The notes beneath the pieces are model-generated. The model saw only the letters and a list, made by a program, of their open reading frames with translations. It was not told where the DNA came from and did no database searches. A program made the position numbers and the translations under genes. This document shows, piece by piece, positions 50,493 to 60,720 of a DNA stretch of 64,000 bases. This stretch comes from Candidatus Endomicrobium embiratermitis. Its GTDB lineage: Bacteria > Elusimicrobiota > Endomicrobiia > Endomicrobiales > Endomicrobiaceae. The stretch covers positions 1 through 64,000 of the forward strand of contig WQYI01000010.1 of assembly GCA_009781315.1 (NCBI GenBank), read 5' to 3'. How positions within the stretch are numbered: the stretch's first letter is position 1; every line of letters begins with the position of its first letter.

Positions 50493-51560
50493 ATGGCAAA
50501 AGACGAAAAACTTAAAGCATTGGATTTGGCGCTTTCCCAGATAGAAAAAGATTTCGGCAAAGAAGCCATTATGAGGCTCGGTGAGAAGCATACGAAAGCA
50601 AAAGTCGACGTTATACCTACCGGCGCTTTGCCTCTGGATATAGCAATCGGCATCGGCGGTATTCCGCGCGGCAGAATAATTGAAATTTACGGACCGGAAT
50701 CTTCGGGAAAAACTACTCTTGCATTGTGTATGGTAGCCGAAACCCAGAAAATGGGCGGAATAGCGGCTTATATAGACGCGGAACACGCTATGGATCCGGA
50801 ATATGCTTCAAAACTTGGCGTTGATATTGACAATCTTTTAATTTCCCAGCCAGACTCAGGCGAACAGGCTCTTGAAATTGCCGATAAATTAGTCCGTTCA
50901 GGAGCGGTTGATATAATTGTTGTTGATTCTGTCGCAGCCCTTGTTCCAAAAGCAGAAATTGAAGGCGAAATGGGCGATTCTTTTGTCGGGCTTCAGGCCA
51001 GGCTTATGAGCCAGGCGCTGAGAAAACTTACTTCAAATATATCGAAATCAAAAACTTCGATAGTTTTCATAAACCAGCTCAGGCAGAAAATCGGCGTTAT
51101 GTGGGGAAGTCCCGAAACTACGCCCGGAGGTCTTGCGTTAAAATTTTATTCTTCGGTAAGGCTTGACATAAGAAGAATAGAGTCCGTAAAAAAAGGCGAG
51201 GAAGTTGTCGGCAACAGAGTTAGAGTAAAAGTAGTAAAAAATAAAGTCGCGGCGCCGTTTAAGCAGGCTGAATTTGAAATAATGTTCGGCGTAGGCGTTG
51301 ACAAGATGGGATATCTTGTCGATATGGGCGTAAACGACAATATTATTGAAAAAGCGGGCGCGTTTTTCAGTTACAACGGCGACAGGCTGGGGCAGGGCAG
51401 AGATAATGTTAAATCTTTTTTACTTTCCAATTCGCAGGTAGCTTCGGAAATAGAAAATAAAATCCGCGCAAAGGCTTTTGGTACGGAAGCAGCAGCAGAG
51501 ACGAAAAAAGAAGAGCCGGTTAAAGAAAAAACTGCAAAATCTTCTAAAAAATATAATTGA
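50493..51560 (+). CDS. recA: Recombinase RecA
   Basis: RecA drives homologous strand exchange and stimulates LexA-type self-cleavage. The 355-residue protein has Walker A GPESSGKT (67-74), [14 protein letters not shown], the DNA-binding [15 protein letters not shown] followed by [21 protein letters not shown], and a charged Lys/Glu-rich tail. The start at 50493 follows a strong CGGAGGAG; an upstream ATG at 50451 is in the promoter. It lies between sugar-nucleotide genes with its own promoter, so it is probably transcribed separately. Confidence 0.98.
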   Translation: MAKDEKLKALDLALSQIEKDFGKEAIMRLGEKHTKAKVDVIPTGALPLDIAIGIGGIPRGRIIEIYGPESSGKTTLALCMVAETQKMGGIAAYIDAEHAMDPEYASKLGVDIDNLLISQPDSGEQALEIADKLVRSGAVDIIVVDSVAALVPKAEIEGEMGDSFVGLQARLMSQALRKLTSNISKSKTSIVFINQLRQKIGVMWGSPETTPGGLALKFYSSVRLDIRRIESVKKGEEVVGNRVRVKVVKNKVAAPFKQAEFEIMFGVGVDKMGYLVDMGVNDNIIEKAGAFFSYNGDRLGQGRDNVKSFLLSNSQVASEIENKIRAKAFGTEAAAETKKEEPVKEKTAKSSKKYN

Positions 51561-51589
51561 AACATGTTAAAAATACCGGAGAATAATAA

Positions 51590-52525
51590 ATGAAAGTTTT
51601 AGTTACCGGCGGCGCGGGGTTTATAGGTTCCAATATTTCCGACGCTTTAATCGCAAACGGTCATAAGGCTGTTGTAATAGACAATTTATCTTCAGGAAAA
51701 AAAGAAAACATAAATAAAAAAGCTAAATTTTACAATGTAGATATAATTGACGAAACAAAAATAAAAGCCGTATTTAAAAAAGAAAAACCGAATATTGTAA
51801 TTCACTGCGCGGCGCAGATTGACGTGAGAAAGTCCGTTTCGGATCCTAAATACGATGCGAATATAAATATTTTAGGTTCCATTAATATACTTGACGCGTG
51901 CGTTGAAAATAAAGTTAAAAAGATTTTATTTGCTTCGTCGGGCGGTACGATTTACGGGGAATGCAAAAACAAAGCTCCCGATGAAAATTCGTTTCCTAAT
52001 CCCTTGTCGCCGTACGGCATAGCCAAACATTCAGTAGAAAATTACATAAAATTTTACGGCGAAATTTACGGTTTAAAATACACGATTTTCAGATATGGAA
52101 ATATTTACGGACCGAGACAGGACCCGAAAGGCGAAGCCGGCGTAATTGCCATATTTACTTCAAGAATGTTAAATAACGAATCCGTGACTGTTTTTGGCAA
52201 CGGAAAACAGATGAGAGATTATGTCTATGTTTCTGATGTGGTAAGCGCAAATGTCGCCGCGTTAAAAAAAGCCGATAATCAAATAATAAATATCGGTACA
52301 AACAAAGCCGTTCCGTTAAACGACATAGTAAAAATTATGTCGCGTTTATCCGAAACCGATAAAAAAGCGGTGTATAAACCTAAAAGACCGGGAGAGCTGT
52401 TTAAAAGTTTTTTAAACGCAAAAAAAGCCGGAAAGTTTTTGAACTGGCGGCCGAAAGTAAACATTGAAGAAGGCATAAAGAAAACCTTGGAATACTTCAA
52501 GGATGATTGGAAGATGGGAGGTTGA
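51590..52525 (+). CDS. UDP-glucose 4-epimerase-like NAD-dependent epimerase
   Basis: The 311-residue short-chain dehydrogenase has VTGGAGFIGSNISDALI, VIDNLSSGKKENI, HCAAQIDVRKSV, a Ser-Ser-Gly-Gly-containing FASSGGTIYGE, the YGIAKHSVE catalytic motif and RYGNIYGPRQDP. It would epimerise UDP-glucose or a related sugar. The C-terminal WKMGG residues come from a repeat element downstream. GGAG precedes the start; the gene follows recA by 29 bases and a nucleotidyltransferase gene follows, so it probably serves surface polysaccharide assembly. Confidence 0.85.
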   Translation: MKVLVTGGAGFIGSNISDALIANGHKAVVIDNLSSGKKENINKKAKFYNVDIIDETKIKAVFKKEKPNIVIHCAAQIDVRKSVSDPKYDANINILGSINILDACVENKVKKILFASSGGTIYGECKNKAPDENSFPNPLSPYGIAKHSVENYIKFYGEIYGLKYTIFRYGNIYGPRQDPKGEAGVIAIFTSRMLNNESVTVFGNGKQMRDYVYVSDVVSANVAALKKADNQIINIGTNKAVPLNDIVKIMSRLSETDKKAVYKPKRPGELFKSFLNAKKAGKFLNWRPKVNIEEGIKKTLEYFKDDWKMGG

Positions 52526-52601
52526 GAAGATGAGCAACAGCAACGACTTTAACGACAGGAGCTCCTCTCAACATCTCAACTTCTTAACTTCTCACCTTCT
52601 A
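52505..52601. repeat. Heptamer inverted-repeat element (GATGAGA units) overlapping a gene end
   Basis: GATTGGA/AGATGGG/AGGTTGA/GAAGATG units begin inside the epimerase gene and supply its last codons and stop. The right arm is CTCCTCT/CAACATC/TCAACTT/CTTAACT/TCTCACC/TTCT. The centre contains GCAACGACTTTAACGACAGG and a GGAGCTCC palindrome. It is the same unit family as at 32683 and 38028. Confidence 0.65.
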
Positions 52602-52615
52602 AATAAGGAATTAAA

Positions 52616-53611
52616 ATGAAGGCATTTGTTTTGGCGGCAGGCGCCGGAACGCGGCTCAGACCGTTGACTCACGATATTCCCAAGCCGATGATTCCGATTG
52701 TCGGAAAACCCGCTTTGCATCATACTTTCGGGAATTTAAGAAAATACGGGTTTAAAGACGTATGCGTAAACCTTTACCATTGCCCCGACGTGATCGTGAA
52801 TTATTTTAAAAACAATAACGCGGACATAAATATAAAATATTCTATTGAAGACAAACTTCTGGGTACCGCCGGCGCGATAAAAAAACAGGAAAAATTTTTT
52901 AACGATACTTTTATCGTTATGTCGGGCGACGGTCTTACCGATATAAACTTAAAAAAAGCGCTTGAATTTCATAAAAAAAAGAAATCAATAGCCACGATAG
53001 TTCTAAAAGAAATCGACGCGAGGTTTGAATACGGAATAACTTTAACCGACAAAAACGGAAAAGTAAAATCTTTTGTCGAGAAGCCCAAATGGAAAGACGT
53101 TTTTGCGGATACCGTAAATACCGGAATATATATTTTCGAACCTGAAATTTTTAAGTACATTCCCCAGGATAAATTTTTTGATTTCAGCATGGACTTGTTT
53201 CCTTTGCTTTTAAAAAATAAAAAAAGTATTTACGGTTATGTTATGGAAGAATACTGGACTGATATAGGAAATATTTTGGAATATAAAAAAGGCGTTTTTG
53301 ACGCTTTGGACGGCAAAGTCAAAATAAATATGTCGTCATTGACGGATAAAAATCTGTTCGGCAAAAACGTAAAAATAAAAGAACCGTGTTTTATCGGCGA
53401 AAATGTAAAAATAGGAAAAAATGTTATAATAAATCCTTATTCGGTTATATCCGAAAACTGTGAAATAGGCGACGGGGCTGTGCTGGAAAAAACTATAGTG
53501 TGGAGCGGTTCAAAAGTAGGAAAAAACGCGAGGCTTTTTAATACCATAGTAGGACACGCAGGCGCAATTCCCGAAGGAATTGCTCTTTTTGATTCAATAA
53601 TAATGGGATAA
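52616..53611 (+). CDS. Sugar-1-phosphate nucleotidyltransferase with left-handed beta-helix tail
   Basis: The enzyme links a sugar-1-phosphate to a nucleotide. The N-terminal domain (about 1-230) has the nucleotide-binding AAGAGTRLRPLTHDIPKPM, the MSGDGLTDI metal motif, GITLTDKNGKV and FVEKPKW. The C-terminal part (about 245-331) consists of hexapeptide repeats (KNVKIKEPCFIGENVKIGKN) forming a beta-helix. The layout matches GDP-mannose pyrophosphorylase or glucose-1-phosphate thymidylyltransferase-like proteins; the nucleotide and sugar are not decidable. AAGGAAT precedes the start, and neighbours are sugar-nucleotide enzymes. Confidence 0.83.
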   Translation: MKAFVLAAGAGTRLRPLTHDIPKPMIPIVGKPALHHTFGNLRKYGFKDVCVNLYHCPDVIVNYFKNNNADINIKYSIEDKLLGTAGAIKKQEKFFNDTFIVMSGDGLTDINLKKALEFHKKKKSIATIVLKEIDARFEYGITLTDKNGKVKSFVEKPKWKDVFADTVNTGIYIFEPEIFKYIPQDKFFDFSMDLFPLLLKNKKSIYGYVMEEYWTDIGNILEYKKGVFDALDGKVKINMSSLTDKNLFGKNVKIKEPCFIGENVKIGKNVIINPYSVISENCEIGDGAVLEKTIVWSGSKVGKNARLFNTIVGHAGAIPEGIALFDSIIMG

Positions 53612-53639
53612 AATATAAAGTGCAAAACGGAGAGTTTTA

Positions 53640-54787
53640 ATGGAAAACAAAAAGGGGTATTTTTTTACATCGGAATCCGTTACGGAAGGACATCCCGATA
53701 AGGTTTGCGATATAGTATCGGATTCCATTCTTGACGCCATTTTGGCTAAAGATCCTAAAGCGAGAGTGGCTTGCGAGACATTTGCTTCCCCGGGGATGGT
53801 AATAGTAGGCGGTGAAATTACTACAAGCACTTATGTAAATATTCAACAGGTAGTCAGAAACGCGATTAAAAATATAGGTTATGATAAATCCGAATTCGGG
53901 TTTAATTATAAAGACTGCGCGGTAGTAAACGTTATAAATTCCCAGTCGCCTGATATTGCCCAAGGCGTGGACACGGGCGGAGCCGGCGATCAGGGGCTTA
54001 TGATAGGATTTGCCTGTAAAGAAACTCCCGAACTTATGCCTTTGCCCATAATGCTTGCCCATAAGCTTGCGATGAAGCTTACGGAAGTCAGAAAAAAAGG
54101 AATTCTCCCCTTTTTAGGACCTGACGGTAAAACGCAAGTTACAGTCGAGTATGTTGACTGGAAACCGAAAAGAATCGGCGCAGTGGTTCTGTCGACACAG
54201 CATACCGAAGCAATTTTAGATAAGACAGGAAAACACATAACGGAAAAATCTAAAAAAGAAATCCGCGAGAAAATTATTAACCCTGTTTTGGGAAAGCTTA
54301 TAGATAAAGAAACTAAAATTTATATAAACCCTACCGGAAAATTTGTAATAGGCGGACCCCAGGGCGATACCGGTCTTACCGGCAGAAAAATTATAGTGGA
54401 TACTTACGGCGGAATGGCCGCTCACGGAGGCGGCGCGTTTTCAGGTAAAGATTCCACTAAAGTTGACAGAAGCGCCTGTTATATGGCAAGACATATCGCT
54501 AAAAATATAGTAGCGGCAGGGTTTGCCGATAAATGCACGGTGCAGCTTGCTTACGCTATAGGCGTTGCCGAACCTGTTTCCGTGATGGTTGACACGCATC
54601 ACAGCGGAAAAGTTTCTGGACCGGAACTTGAGCCTGTTGTAAGAAAAATATTTCCTTTAACGCCTAAAGGAATTACGGAATATTTGCAGCTTCGCAGACC
54701 TGTTTTCTCGCAGACTGCGGCTTACGGCCATTTTGGGAGAAGCGGAAAAGCTTTCACTTGGGAAGCTTTGAATAAAGTTGAAGAACT

Positions 54788-54815
<28 letters not shown>
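53640..54815 (+). CDS. metK: S-adenosylmethionine synthetase
   Basis: MetK forms SAM from methionine and ATP. The 391-residue enzyme has [50 protein letters not shown] and [19 protein letters not shown], all hallmark motifs. The natural end is near ALNKVEEL; the final RQITINN is encoded by an inserted repeat and is identical to the end of the PHP protein at 38992. ahcY follows, so SAM supply and recycling of its product are linked. No SAM riboswitch is seen in the short upstream gap. Confidence 0.96.
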
Positions 54816-56177
<1,362 letters not shown>

Positions 56178-56204
56178 TAAGGGCAGGTAAAGTAAAATAT
56201 AAAA

Positions 56205-56233
56205 TTGACATAAAAATTAAAAAATGATTAAAT
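56205..56233 (+). promoter_or_regulatory. Promoter of the riboflavin operon
   Basis: TTGACA (56205-56210) and TTAAAT (56228-56233) with a 17-base spacer lie about 40 bases before the FMN riboswitch, as expected for a riboswitch-controlled transcript. Confidence 0.55.
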
Positions 56234-56269
56234 TAATAAAAATTTGACGGCAAAGCCAAAAGGCAAAGC

Positions 56270-56441
56270 CGTAATCTTCGGGGAAGGTGAGGGGACTGAG
56301 TTCGGAACAAAGTTCCTAATTCCTTACCGGCAGTGAAAAAGCCGAAAAAGCTTTTAAGCCTGCGACTCTGTCGTAAAAGACAGACTGAATCCGTGTAAAT
56401 CGGATGCCGACGGTAAAGTCCGGATGAGAGAAGATAATACG
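56270..56441 (+). ncRNA. FMN riboswitch (RFN element)
   Basis: The region carries the conserved RFN blocks in order: ATCTTCGGGGAAGG, a long variable arm, ATTCCTTACCGGCAGTG, AAGCCTGCGA, GTGTAAATCGGATGCCGACG and GTAAAGTCCGGATGAGAGAAGAT. The closing stem pairs ATCTTC (near 56274) with GAAGAT (near 56430). FMN binding would favour the terminator that follows, shutting down riboflavin genes when FMN is plentiful. Confidence 0.93.
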
Positions 56442-56448
56442 TTTTAAT

Positions 56449-56487
56449 AATCCCGAAGATATTATGCTTGCGGGATTTTTTCTTTTT
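56449..56487 (+). terminator. Riboswitch-controlled intrinsic terminator abutting ribD
   Basis: AATCCCG (56449-56455) pairs with CGGGATT (56471-56477), extended inward by AAG/CTT, and is followed by TTTTTCTTTTT up to the base before the ribD start. This is the expression platform of the FMN riboswitch. The U-tract occupies the place where a Shine-Dalgarno would be expected. Confidence 0.8.
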
Positions 56488-57543
56488 ATGAATAAAAGAT
56501 ATATGCAAATTGCCATAGACATTGCCGAAAAAGGATATGGGAAAGTTTATCCAAACCCCAAGGTCGGCTGCGTTATAGTAAAAAACGATAAAATTGTAGG
56601 CAGCGGATATCATAAATACTTCGGCGGAAACCATGCTGAAATAAATGCTTTGCAAAAGGCCGGAGTAAAAGCGAAAGATGCCGATTTATACGTTACTCTT
56701 GAGCCTTGCAACAGCTACGGCAAAAAGCCTCCGTGCACTCAAAGTATAATAAAGGCTGGAATAAAAAGAGTTTTTGCCGCGGTAAAAGACTCGAACGTTT
56801 CCGGATGTAAAGAGATTTTGGAAAAACACGGCGTTGAAGTTCATTACGGGCTTTTGTCAAAACAGGCAAAAAATTTAATAAAAGATTATCTTGTTTATTT
56901 GAAAGAAAAACCAAAAGTATCGGTTAAAGCGGCGATGACTTTAGACGGAAAAATAGCGACTTATAATTACGATTCAAAATGGATAACGTCCGAAAAATCA
57001 AGAGATTATGTTCACAAATTGAGAACAAAATACGACGCGGTTTTGGTCGGGACAAATACGGCCTTAAAAGACAATCCTTCTCTTACTTCCCATAATAAAG
57101 GCAGAAATCCCGTAAGAGTCGTTATAGATTTTGATTTAAAGCTGCCTGAAAAGTCGAAGTTATTTGACGCGTCCGCTATAACCGTAATTTTATATTCGCA
57201 GGAAAAATTGCAAAATCCGGCGCAAAAGCTTAACTCGTTATTTGTGCCTGTAAATGCCAAAGAAGCAAAAAAAGATTTTAACGTAATTATAAAAAAACTT
57301 AATTCTTTAGGGCTTAAAACAATTTTAATAGAAGGCGGCGGTGAAATTATTTCTTCCGCTTTATTTTCAAACGCGGTTGACGATATATATTGCTTTATAG
57401 CTCCTAAAATTATAGGCGGAAAAAACGCCGTTTCTATATTAGGCGGAAAAGGCGCGGGAAAAATAAAAGAAGCGTTAAAAATAAAAAATATGAAAGTGCG
57501 AAAAATCGGCGAAGATTTGCTTGTTACCGGAAAAATTAAATAA
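56488..57543 (+). CDS. ribD: Bifunctional riboflavin deaminase/reductase RibD
   Basis: RibD carries out deamination and reduction of the pyrimidine intermediate after GTP ring opening. The 351-residue protein has an N-terminal deaminase with zinc motif HAEINAL (His49, Glu51) and PCNSYGKKPPC, and a C-terminal reductase (about 145-351) with VSVKAAMTLDGKIA, VGTNTALKDNPSLT and LIEGGGEIISSALF. The start MNKRYMQIAIDIAEKG at 56488 fits the family; an ATG at 56464 lies in the terminator loop and is rejected. No Shine-Dalgarno is visible. It is first in the operon ribD-ribE-ribBA-ribH. Confidence 0.93.
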   Translation: MNKRYMQIAIDIAEKGYGKVYPNPKVGCVIVKNDKIVGSGYHKYFGGNHAEINALQKAGVKAKDADLYVTLEPCNSYGKKPPCTQSIIKAGIKRVFAAVKDSNVSGCKEILEKHGVEVHYGLLSKQAKNLIKDYLVYLKEKPKVSVKAAMTLDGKIATYNYDSKWITSEKSRDYVHKLRTKYDAVLVGTNTALKDNPSLTSHNKGRNPVRVVIDFDLKLPEKSKLFDASAITVILYSQEKLQNPAQKLNSLFVPVNAKEAKKDFNVIIKKLNSLGLKTILIEGGGEIISSALFSNAVDDIYCFIAPKIIGGKNAVSILGGKGAGKIKEALKIKNMKVRKIGEDLLVTGKIK

Positions 57544-57555
57544 AAGGAAAGCATA

Positions 57556-58173
57556 ATGTTCACAGGGCTGATAGAAGACGTCGGAACGGTTAAAAATATA
57601 TCTCAGTCGCGGATTTCAATTGAAACAAAACTAGATTCAATTGCCACAGGCGGCAGCATTTCCGTGAACGGAGTTTGCCTTACTGCGGTTTGCGTAAATG
57701 AGGGATTTTTTACCGCAGATTACAGCCCGCATACGGACAAAATTACAAATTTATCGTCGCTTAAGAACGGTGCTAAAGTTAATTTGGAAAGGGCTTTGCA
57801 GCTTTCATCGCGCCTTGGCGGACATATAGTAAGCGGGCATGTCGACGGTACGGCAAAAATAGAAAAAATTGAAAAAGCCGACAGATTTTTTAAGATAACT
57901 TTTTCTTGTCCCGCAAACATAACCAAATATTGCATTGATAAAGGTTCTATAGCCGTTGACGGTATAAGCCTTACCGTGTCAAGCTTAAACACGTCGAAAT
58001 TTGACGTTTATATAATCCCTGAAACTTTTGAAAATACGGTTTTAAAATATAAAAAAACCGGCGACAAAGTAAATATAGAAAACGATATTATGGCAAAATA
58101 TATCGAAAAGTTCGTAAACAATAAAAACGGCGGCAGGATAACGCTTGACATGTTGAAAGAAAACGGATTTTAA
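57556..58173 (+). CDS. ribE: Riboflavin synthase alpha subunit
   Basis: The enzyme dismutates two lumazine molecules to riboflavin. The 205-residue protein shows two homologous lumazine-binding domains: MFTGLIEDVGTVKNI and SVNGVCLTAV in the first (about 1-90), LGGHIVSGHVDGTAKI and AVDGISLTVSSL in the second (about 91-190). Both halves carry the characteristic Gly-x-x-Leu-Thr motif. AAAGGAAAG precedes the start, 12 bases after ribD. Confidence 0.95.
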   Translation: MFTGLIEDVGTVKNISQSRISIETKLDSIATGGSISVNGVCLTAVCVNEGFFTADYSPHTDKITNLSSLKNGAKVNLERALQLSSRLGGHIVSGHVDGTAKIEKIEKADRFFKITFSCPANITKYCIDKGSIAVDGISLTVSSLNTSKFDVYIIPETFENTVLKYKKTGDKVNIENDIMAKYIEKFVNNKNGGRITLDMLKENGF

Positions 58174-58183
58174 CAAAAAAGTT

Positions 58184-58306
58184 TGTCATTCTGAAAGCCG
58201 CAGGCTTGAAGAATCCAAAGAACTTTGGATATTTCGCTTCGCTCAATATGACAAACACGAGTGACTTTAACGTGGATACCCGATAGAGACATTCGGGTTG
58301 ATGACA
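58184..58306. repeat. TGTCATTC-type intergenic element
   Basis: It begins TGTCATTCTGAAAGCC and ends GGTTGATGACA. Inner palindromes are GCCGCAGGC, CCAAAGAACTTTGG and ATACCCGATA...TTCGGGTTG. TGTCAT and ATGACA at the ends are inverted repeats, as in the copies at 14702 and 48881. It separates ribE from ribBA inside the operon. Confidence 0.6.
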
Positions 58307-58325
58307 AGATTAAGAGGATTTCAAA

Positions 58326-59540
58326 ATGAAAAATAATAAAACGTTTGCAAGCGTGGAAAGCGCGATAAAAGACATCAAAGCCGGTAAAATGGTCATAGTT
58401 GTCGATGATCCCGGGCGTGAAAATGAAGGCGATTTGATATGCTCCGCGCAGAATATAACGCCAGAGAGCATCAATTTTATGACGAAATACGCAAGAGGGC
58501 TTATTTGCGCGCCAATGAAAAATGACAGGCTTGAAGAGCTTGAAATTGAAAATATGGTAGAAAAACCGACTGAAAAAAAAGGCTGTTCTTTTACCGTATC
58601 CGTTGATTACCGCATAGGAACTACAACGGGAATTTCAGCTTACGACAGGGCGCTGACAGTCAAAAAACTTATAGATAAAACCGTAAAACCCGGTGATTTT
58701 ACCCGTCCGGGGCATATATTCCCTCTGCGATATAAAGACGGAGGGGTTTTGGTAAGAGCCGGACATACGGAAGCCGCGGTAGATTTAATGGAATTAGCGG
58801 GATTATATCCCGCAGGCGTTATCTGTGAAATTATGAATGAAGACGGCACAATGGCAAGAATGCCGGATTTACTAAAGTTTGCTAAAAAGCATAGTCTTAA
58901 AATCATAACGATAGAAGAACTTATACATTACCGCAGAGAAACCGAGAAACTTATAAAGGAAGTAGTAAGCGTAGATTTCCCGACAAAATACGGGCATTTT
59001 AAACTTGCTCTTTTTGAAGATTCCATAACGAAAGATACTCATGTCGCGATAATAAAAGGCGAGATAAAAGGCAAAAAAAACGTTTTGACAAGGGTTCATT
59101 CGTCTTGCGAAACCGGAGATGTTTTTCATTCATTGAGATGCGATTGCGGAGAGCAGCTTGAGGCGGCGTTAAGGGCGATTGAAAAAGCCGGACAGGGCGT
59201 GGTTTTGTATATGCATCAGGAAGGCAGGGGAATCGGACTTGCAAATAAACTTAAAGCGTATCACTTGCAGGAAAAAGGTATGGATACCGTCGAGGCAAAT
59301 ATTGCCTTAGGTTTTGCGCCGGATTTAAGGGATTACGGCATAGGGGCGCAGATTCTGTCGGAATTCGGCATGAAAAGCATAAATCTTATGACTAACAATC
59401 CCCGGAAAATAGTCGGGCTTGAAGGTTATGGGCTAAAAATTTCAAAAAGAGTCCCTCTTGAAATTAAGCCTACAGTGTCAAATAAGAGATATTTAAAAAC
59501 TAAAAAAGAAAAGATGGGACACATATTAAAGGCAGTTTAA
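58326..59540 (+). CDS. ribBA: Bifunctional DHBP synthase/GTP cyclohydrolase II
   Basis: RibBA supplies both precursors of riboflavin. The N-terminal RibB domain (about 1-205) has VVDDPGRENEGDLI, FMTKYARGLICAPM, FTRPGHIFPLRYKDGG and HTEAAVDLMELAGLYPAGVICE. The C-terminal RibA domain (about 210-404) has RVHSSCETGDVFHSLRCDCGEQL with the zinc cysteines, YMHQEGRGIGLANKL and LMTNNPRKIVGLEGYGL. Both active sites look complete. AAGAGGAT precedes the start. It lies between ribE and ribH. Confidence 0.96.
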   Translation: MKNNKTFASVESAIKDIKAGKMVIVVDDPGRENEGDLICSAQNITPESINFMTKYARGLICAPMKNDRLEELEIENMVEKPTEKKGCSFTVSVDYRIGTTTGISAYDRALTVKKLIDKTVKPGDFTRPGHIFPLRYKDGGVLVRAGHTEAAVDLMELAGLYPAGVICEIMNEDGTMARMPDLLKFAKKHSLKIITIEELIHYRRETEKLIKEVVSVDFPTKYGHFKLALFEDSITKDTHVAIIKGEIKGKKNVLTRVHSSCETGDVFHSLRCDCGEQLEAALRAIEKAGQGVVLYMHQEGRGIGLANKLKAYHLQEKGMDTVEANIALGFAPDLRDYGIGAQILSEFGMKSINLMTNNPRKIVGLEGYGLKISKRVPLEIKPTVSNKRYLKTKKEKMGHILKAV

Positions 59541-59677
59541 AAAAGGCAAAGTGAAAATTGAAAAGTTGAAAGTGAAAATATTGTGTTTTCGCGAAGCGAA
59601 AACTAGTTAATTGCATTTCGGCTTTGCCGAAATTCATAATTTACACTTTTCACTCTTCACTTTTAACTTTGTCGTTA
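59538..59677. repeat. Heptamer inverted-repeat element (AAAGTGA units), reversed centre
   Basis: TAAAAAAGGCA begins with the ribBA stop codon; the right border is TGTCGTTA (59670-59677). The left arm is AAAGTGA/AAATTGA/AAAGTTG/AAAGTGA, the right arm TTTACAC/TTTTCAC/TCTTCAC/TTTTAAC. The centre carries TTTTCGC-GAA-GCGAAAA first and TTTCGGC-TTT-GCCGAAA second, the opposite order to the elements at 24625 and 26010, so the centre is inverted here. The ribH AAGGAG follows. Confidence 0.75.
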
Positions 59678-59690
59678 TAAGGAGAAAAAA

Positions 59691-60152
59691 ATGAAAATTG
59701 TAAACGGGCAGTTGAAAGGCGACGGAAAAAAGTTTGCGATAGTGGTTTCAAGGTTTAACGAGTTTATTACAAACAAACTGATAGGCGGGGCGGAAGATAT
59801 GCTCAAAAGGCACGGCGTCGCGGACGAAAATATTTCTTTGGTTTGGGTGCCGGGCGCGTTTGAAATACCGTCTGTCGCAAAAAAAATATCCGAAAGCGGA
59901 AAAGTCGACGCGGTTATATGTCTGGGCTGCGTTATAAGAGGAGAGACTCCTCATTTCGATTACGTTTCCGCTGAAGTTTCAAAAGGCGTGGCTTCGGTCG
60001 GGCTGCAAAGCAAAGTTCCCGTCATTTTCGGAGTATTGACTACGGATACAATCGAACAGGCAGTGGAAAGAGCGGGTACAAAAGCCGGCAACAAAGGCGC
60101 GGACGCTGCGGTAAACGCGATAGAAATGGTTTCATTATATTCGCAAATATAA
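59691..60152 (+). CDS. ribH: 6,7-dimethyl-8-ribityllumazine synthase
   Basis: RibH joins the pyrimidine and the four-carbon phosphate to form lumazine; it usually builds a 60-subunit shell. The 153-residue protein has [54 protein letters not shown] and [19 protein letters not shown] with the expected active-site His. AAGGAG precedes the start, at the end of a repeat element. Last gene of the riboflavin operon. Confidence 0.96.
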   Translation: MKIVNGQLKGDGKKFAIVVSRFNEFITNKLIGGAEDMLKRHGVADENISLVWVPGAFEIPSVAKKISESGKVDAVICLGCVIRGETPHFDYVSAEVSKGVASVGLQSKVPVIFGVLTTDTIEQAVERAGTKAGNKGADAAVNAIEMVSLYSQI

Positions 60153-60172
60153 TGCAAAAGTCTATTATGACA

Positions 60173-60201
60173 TTGCAAATAAAAAAAAAAACAGTTATAA
60201 T
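60173..60201 (+). promoter_or_regulatory. Promoter upstream of the 60240 gene
   Basis: TTGCAA (60173-60178) and TATAAT (60196-60201) are separated by exactly 17 bases, including an A-rich run. The leader to the start codon is about 35 bases. Confidence 0.6.
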
Positions 60202-60239
60202 CTTTAAGAAATTAATTTAGATATTAATGGGGGGGCAGT

Positions 60240-60641
60240 ATGGAACCATCTCAAAAAAACAAAAAGAAATGGATTATTTTTGGGGTTATTATTGCAGTTA
60301 TTGCGATTTTAATTTTAGTGGTTCCTTTGGCAGTTACAAAATATATGAGAACAAAATATCCGCAACCAAACAACACAGTAAGCAGAGATTTGATGATTAA
60401 AGTAAAGGGTGTTATAAAACAGGCAGATGATGAAAATAAAACGGTTTATCTTGAAGGCAGCGAGAACGGCTTGTATTATGTGCTGTTTGGAGATAAACTT
60501 GAAGAATTAACGCAAAATATGGGAAAAACCCTGACTGTTTTCGGTAACATATACGAGCCTGAAAAAGACAAAACCATTAATGACAAACCTGTCAGAATGC
60601 GTATAAAAGTTGTAAATTACGACACTCCCGGCATTAAATAA
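60240..60641 (+). CDS. Membrane-anchored protein with OB-fold-like domain
   Basis: The 133-residue protein has a short basic N-terminus, one membrane helix (about residues 12-33) and a soluble domain of about 90 residues with beta-rich segments (LMIKVKGVIKQADDENKTVYLEG, LTVFGNIYEP) that suggest a small OB-fold, as in tRNA_anti-like proteins. I cannot assign a function. The ribosome binding region is a run of seven G residues (60229-60235) instead of a normal AGGAGG, an unusual feature shared with the next gene. Confidence 0.55.
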   Translation: MEPSQKNKKKWIIFGVIIAVIAILILVVPLAVTKYMRTKYPQPNNTVSRDLMIKVKGVIKQADDENKTVYLEGSENGLYYVLFGDKLEELTQNMGKTLTVFGNIYEPEKDKTINDKPVRMRIKVVNYDTPGIK

Positions 60642-60687
60642 ATTTCACAAAAAAATCACATCTTTTTTAGTTTGATTTCTCTTCTAT

Positions 60688-60697
60688 TTGGTATAAT
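60688..60697 (+). promoter_or_regulatory. Extended -10 promoter before the 60721 gene
   Basis: TGGTATAAT matches an extended -10 element (TGnTATAAT). It lies 24 bases before the start codon. A weak TTGATT is 14 bases upstream of the -10, too close to be a standard -35. Confidence 0.45.
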
Positions 60698-60720
60698 TTA
60701 ATCGTGGAGGGGGGTAACCT

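Noticed and set aside
53612-53639. A SAM riboswitch before metK
   Set aside because: The gap is only 28 bases, too short for any known SAM aptamer.
56464-56487. ATG at 56464 as the ribD start
   Set aside because: It lies in the loop of the riboswitch terminator; the family N-terminus begins at 56488.
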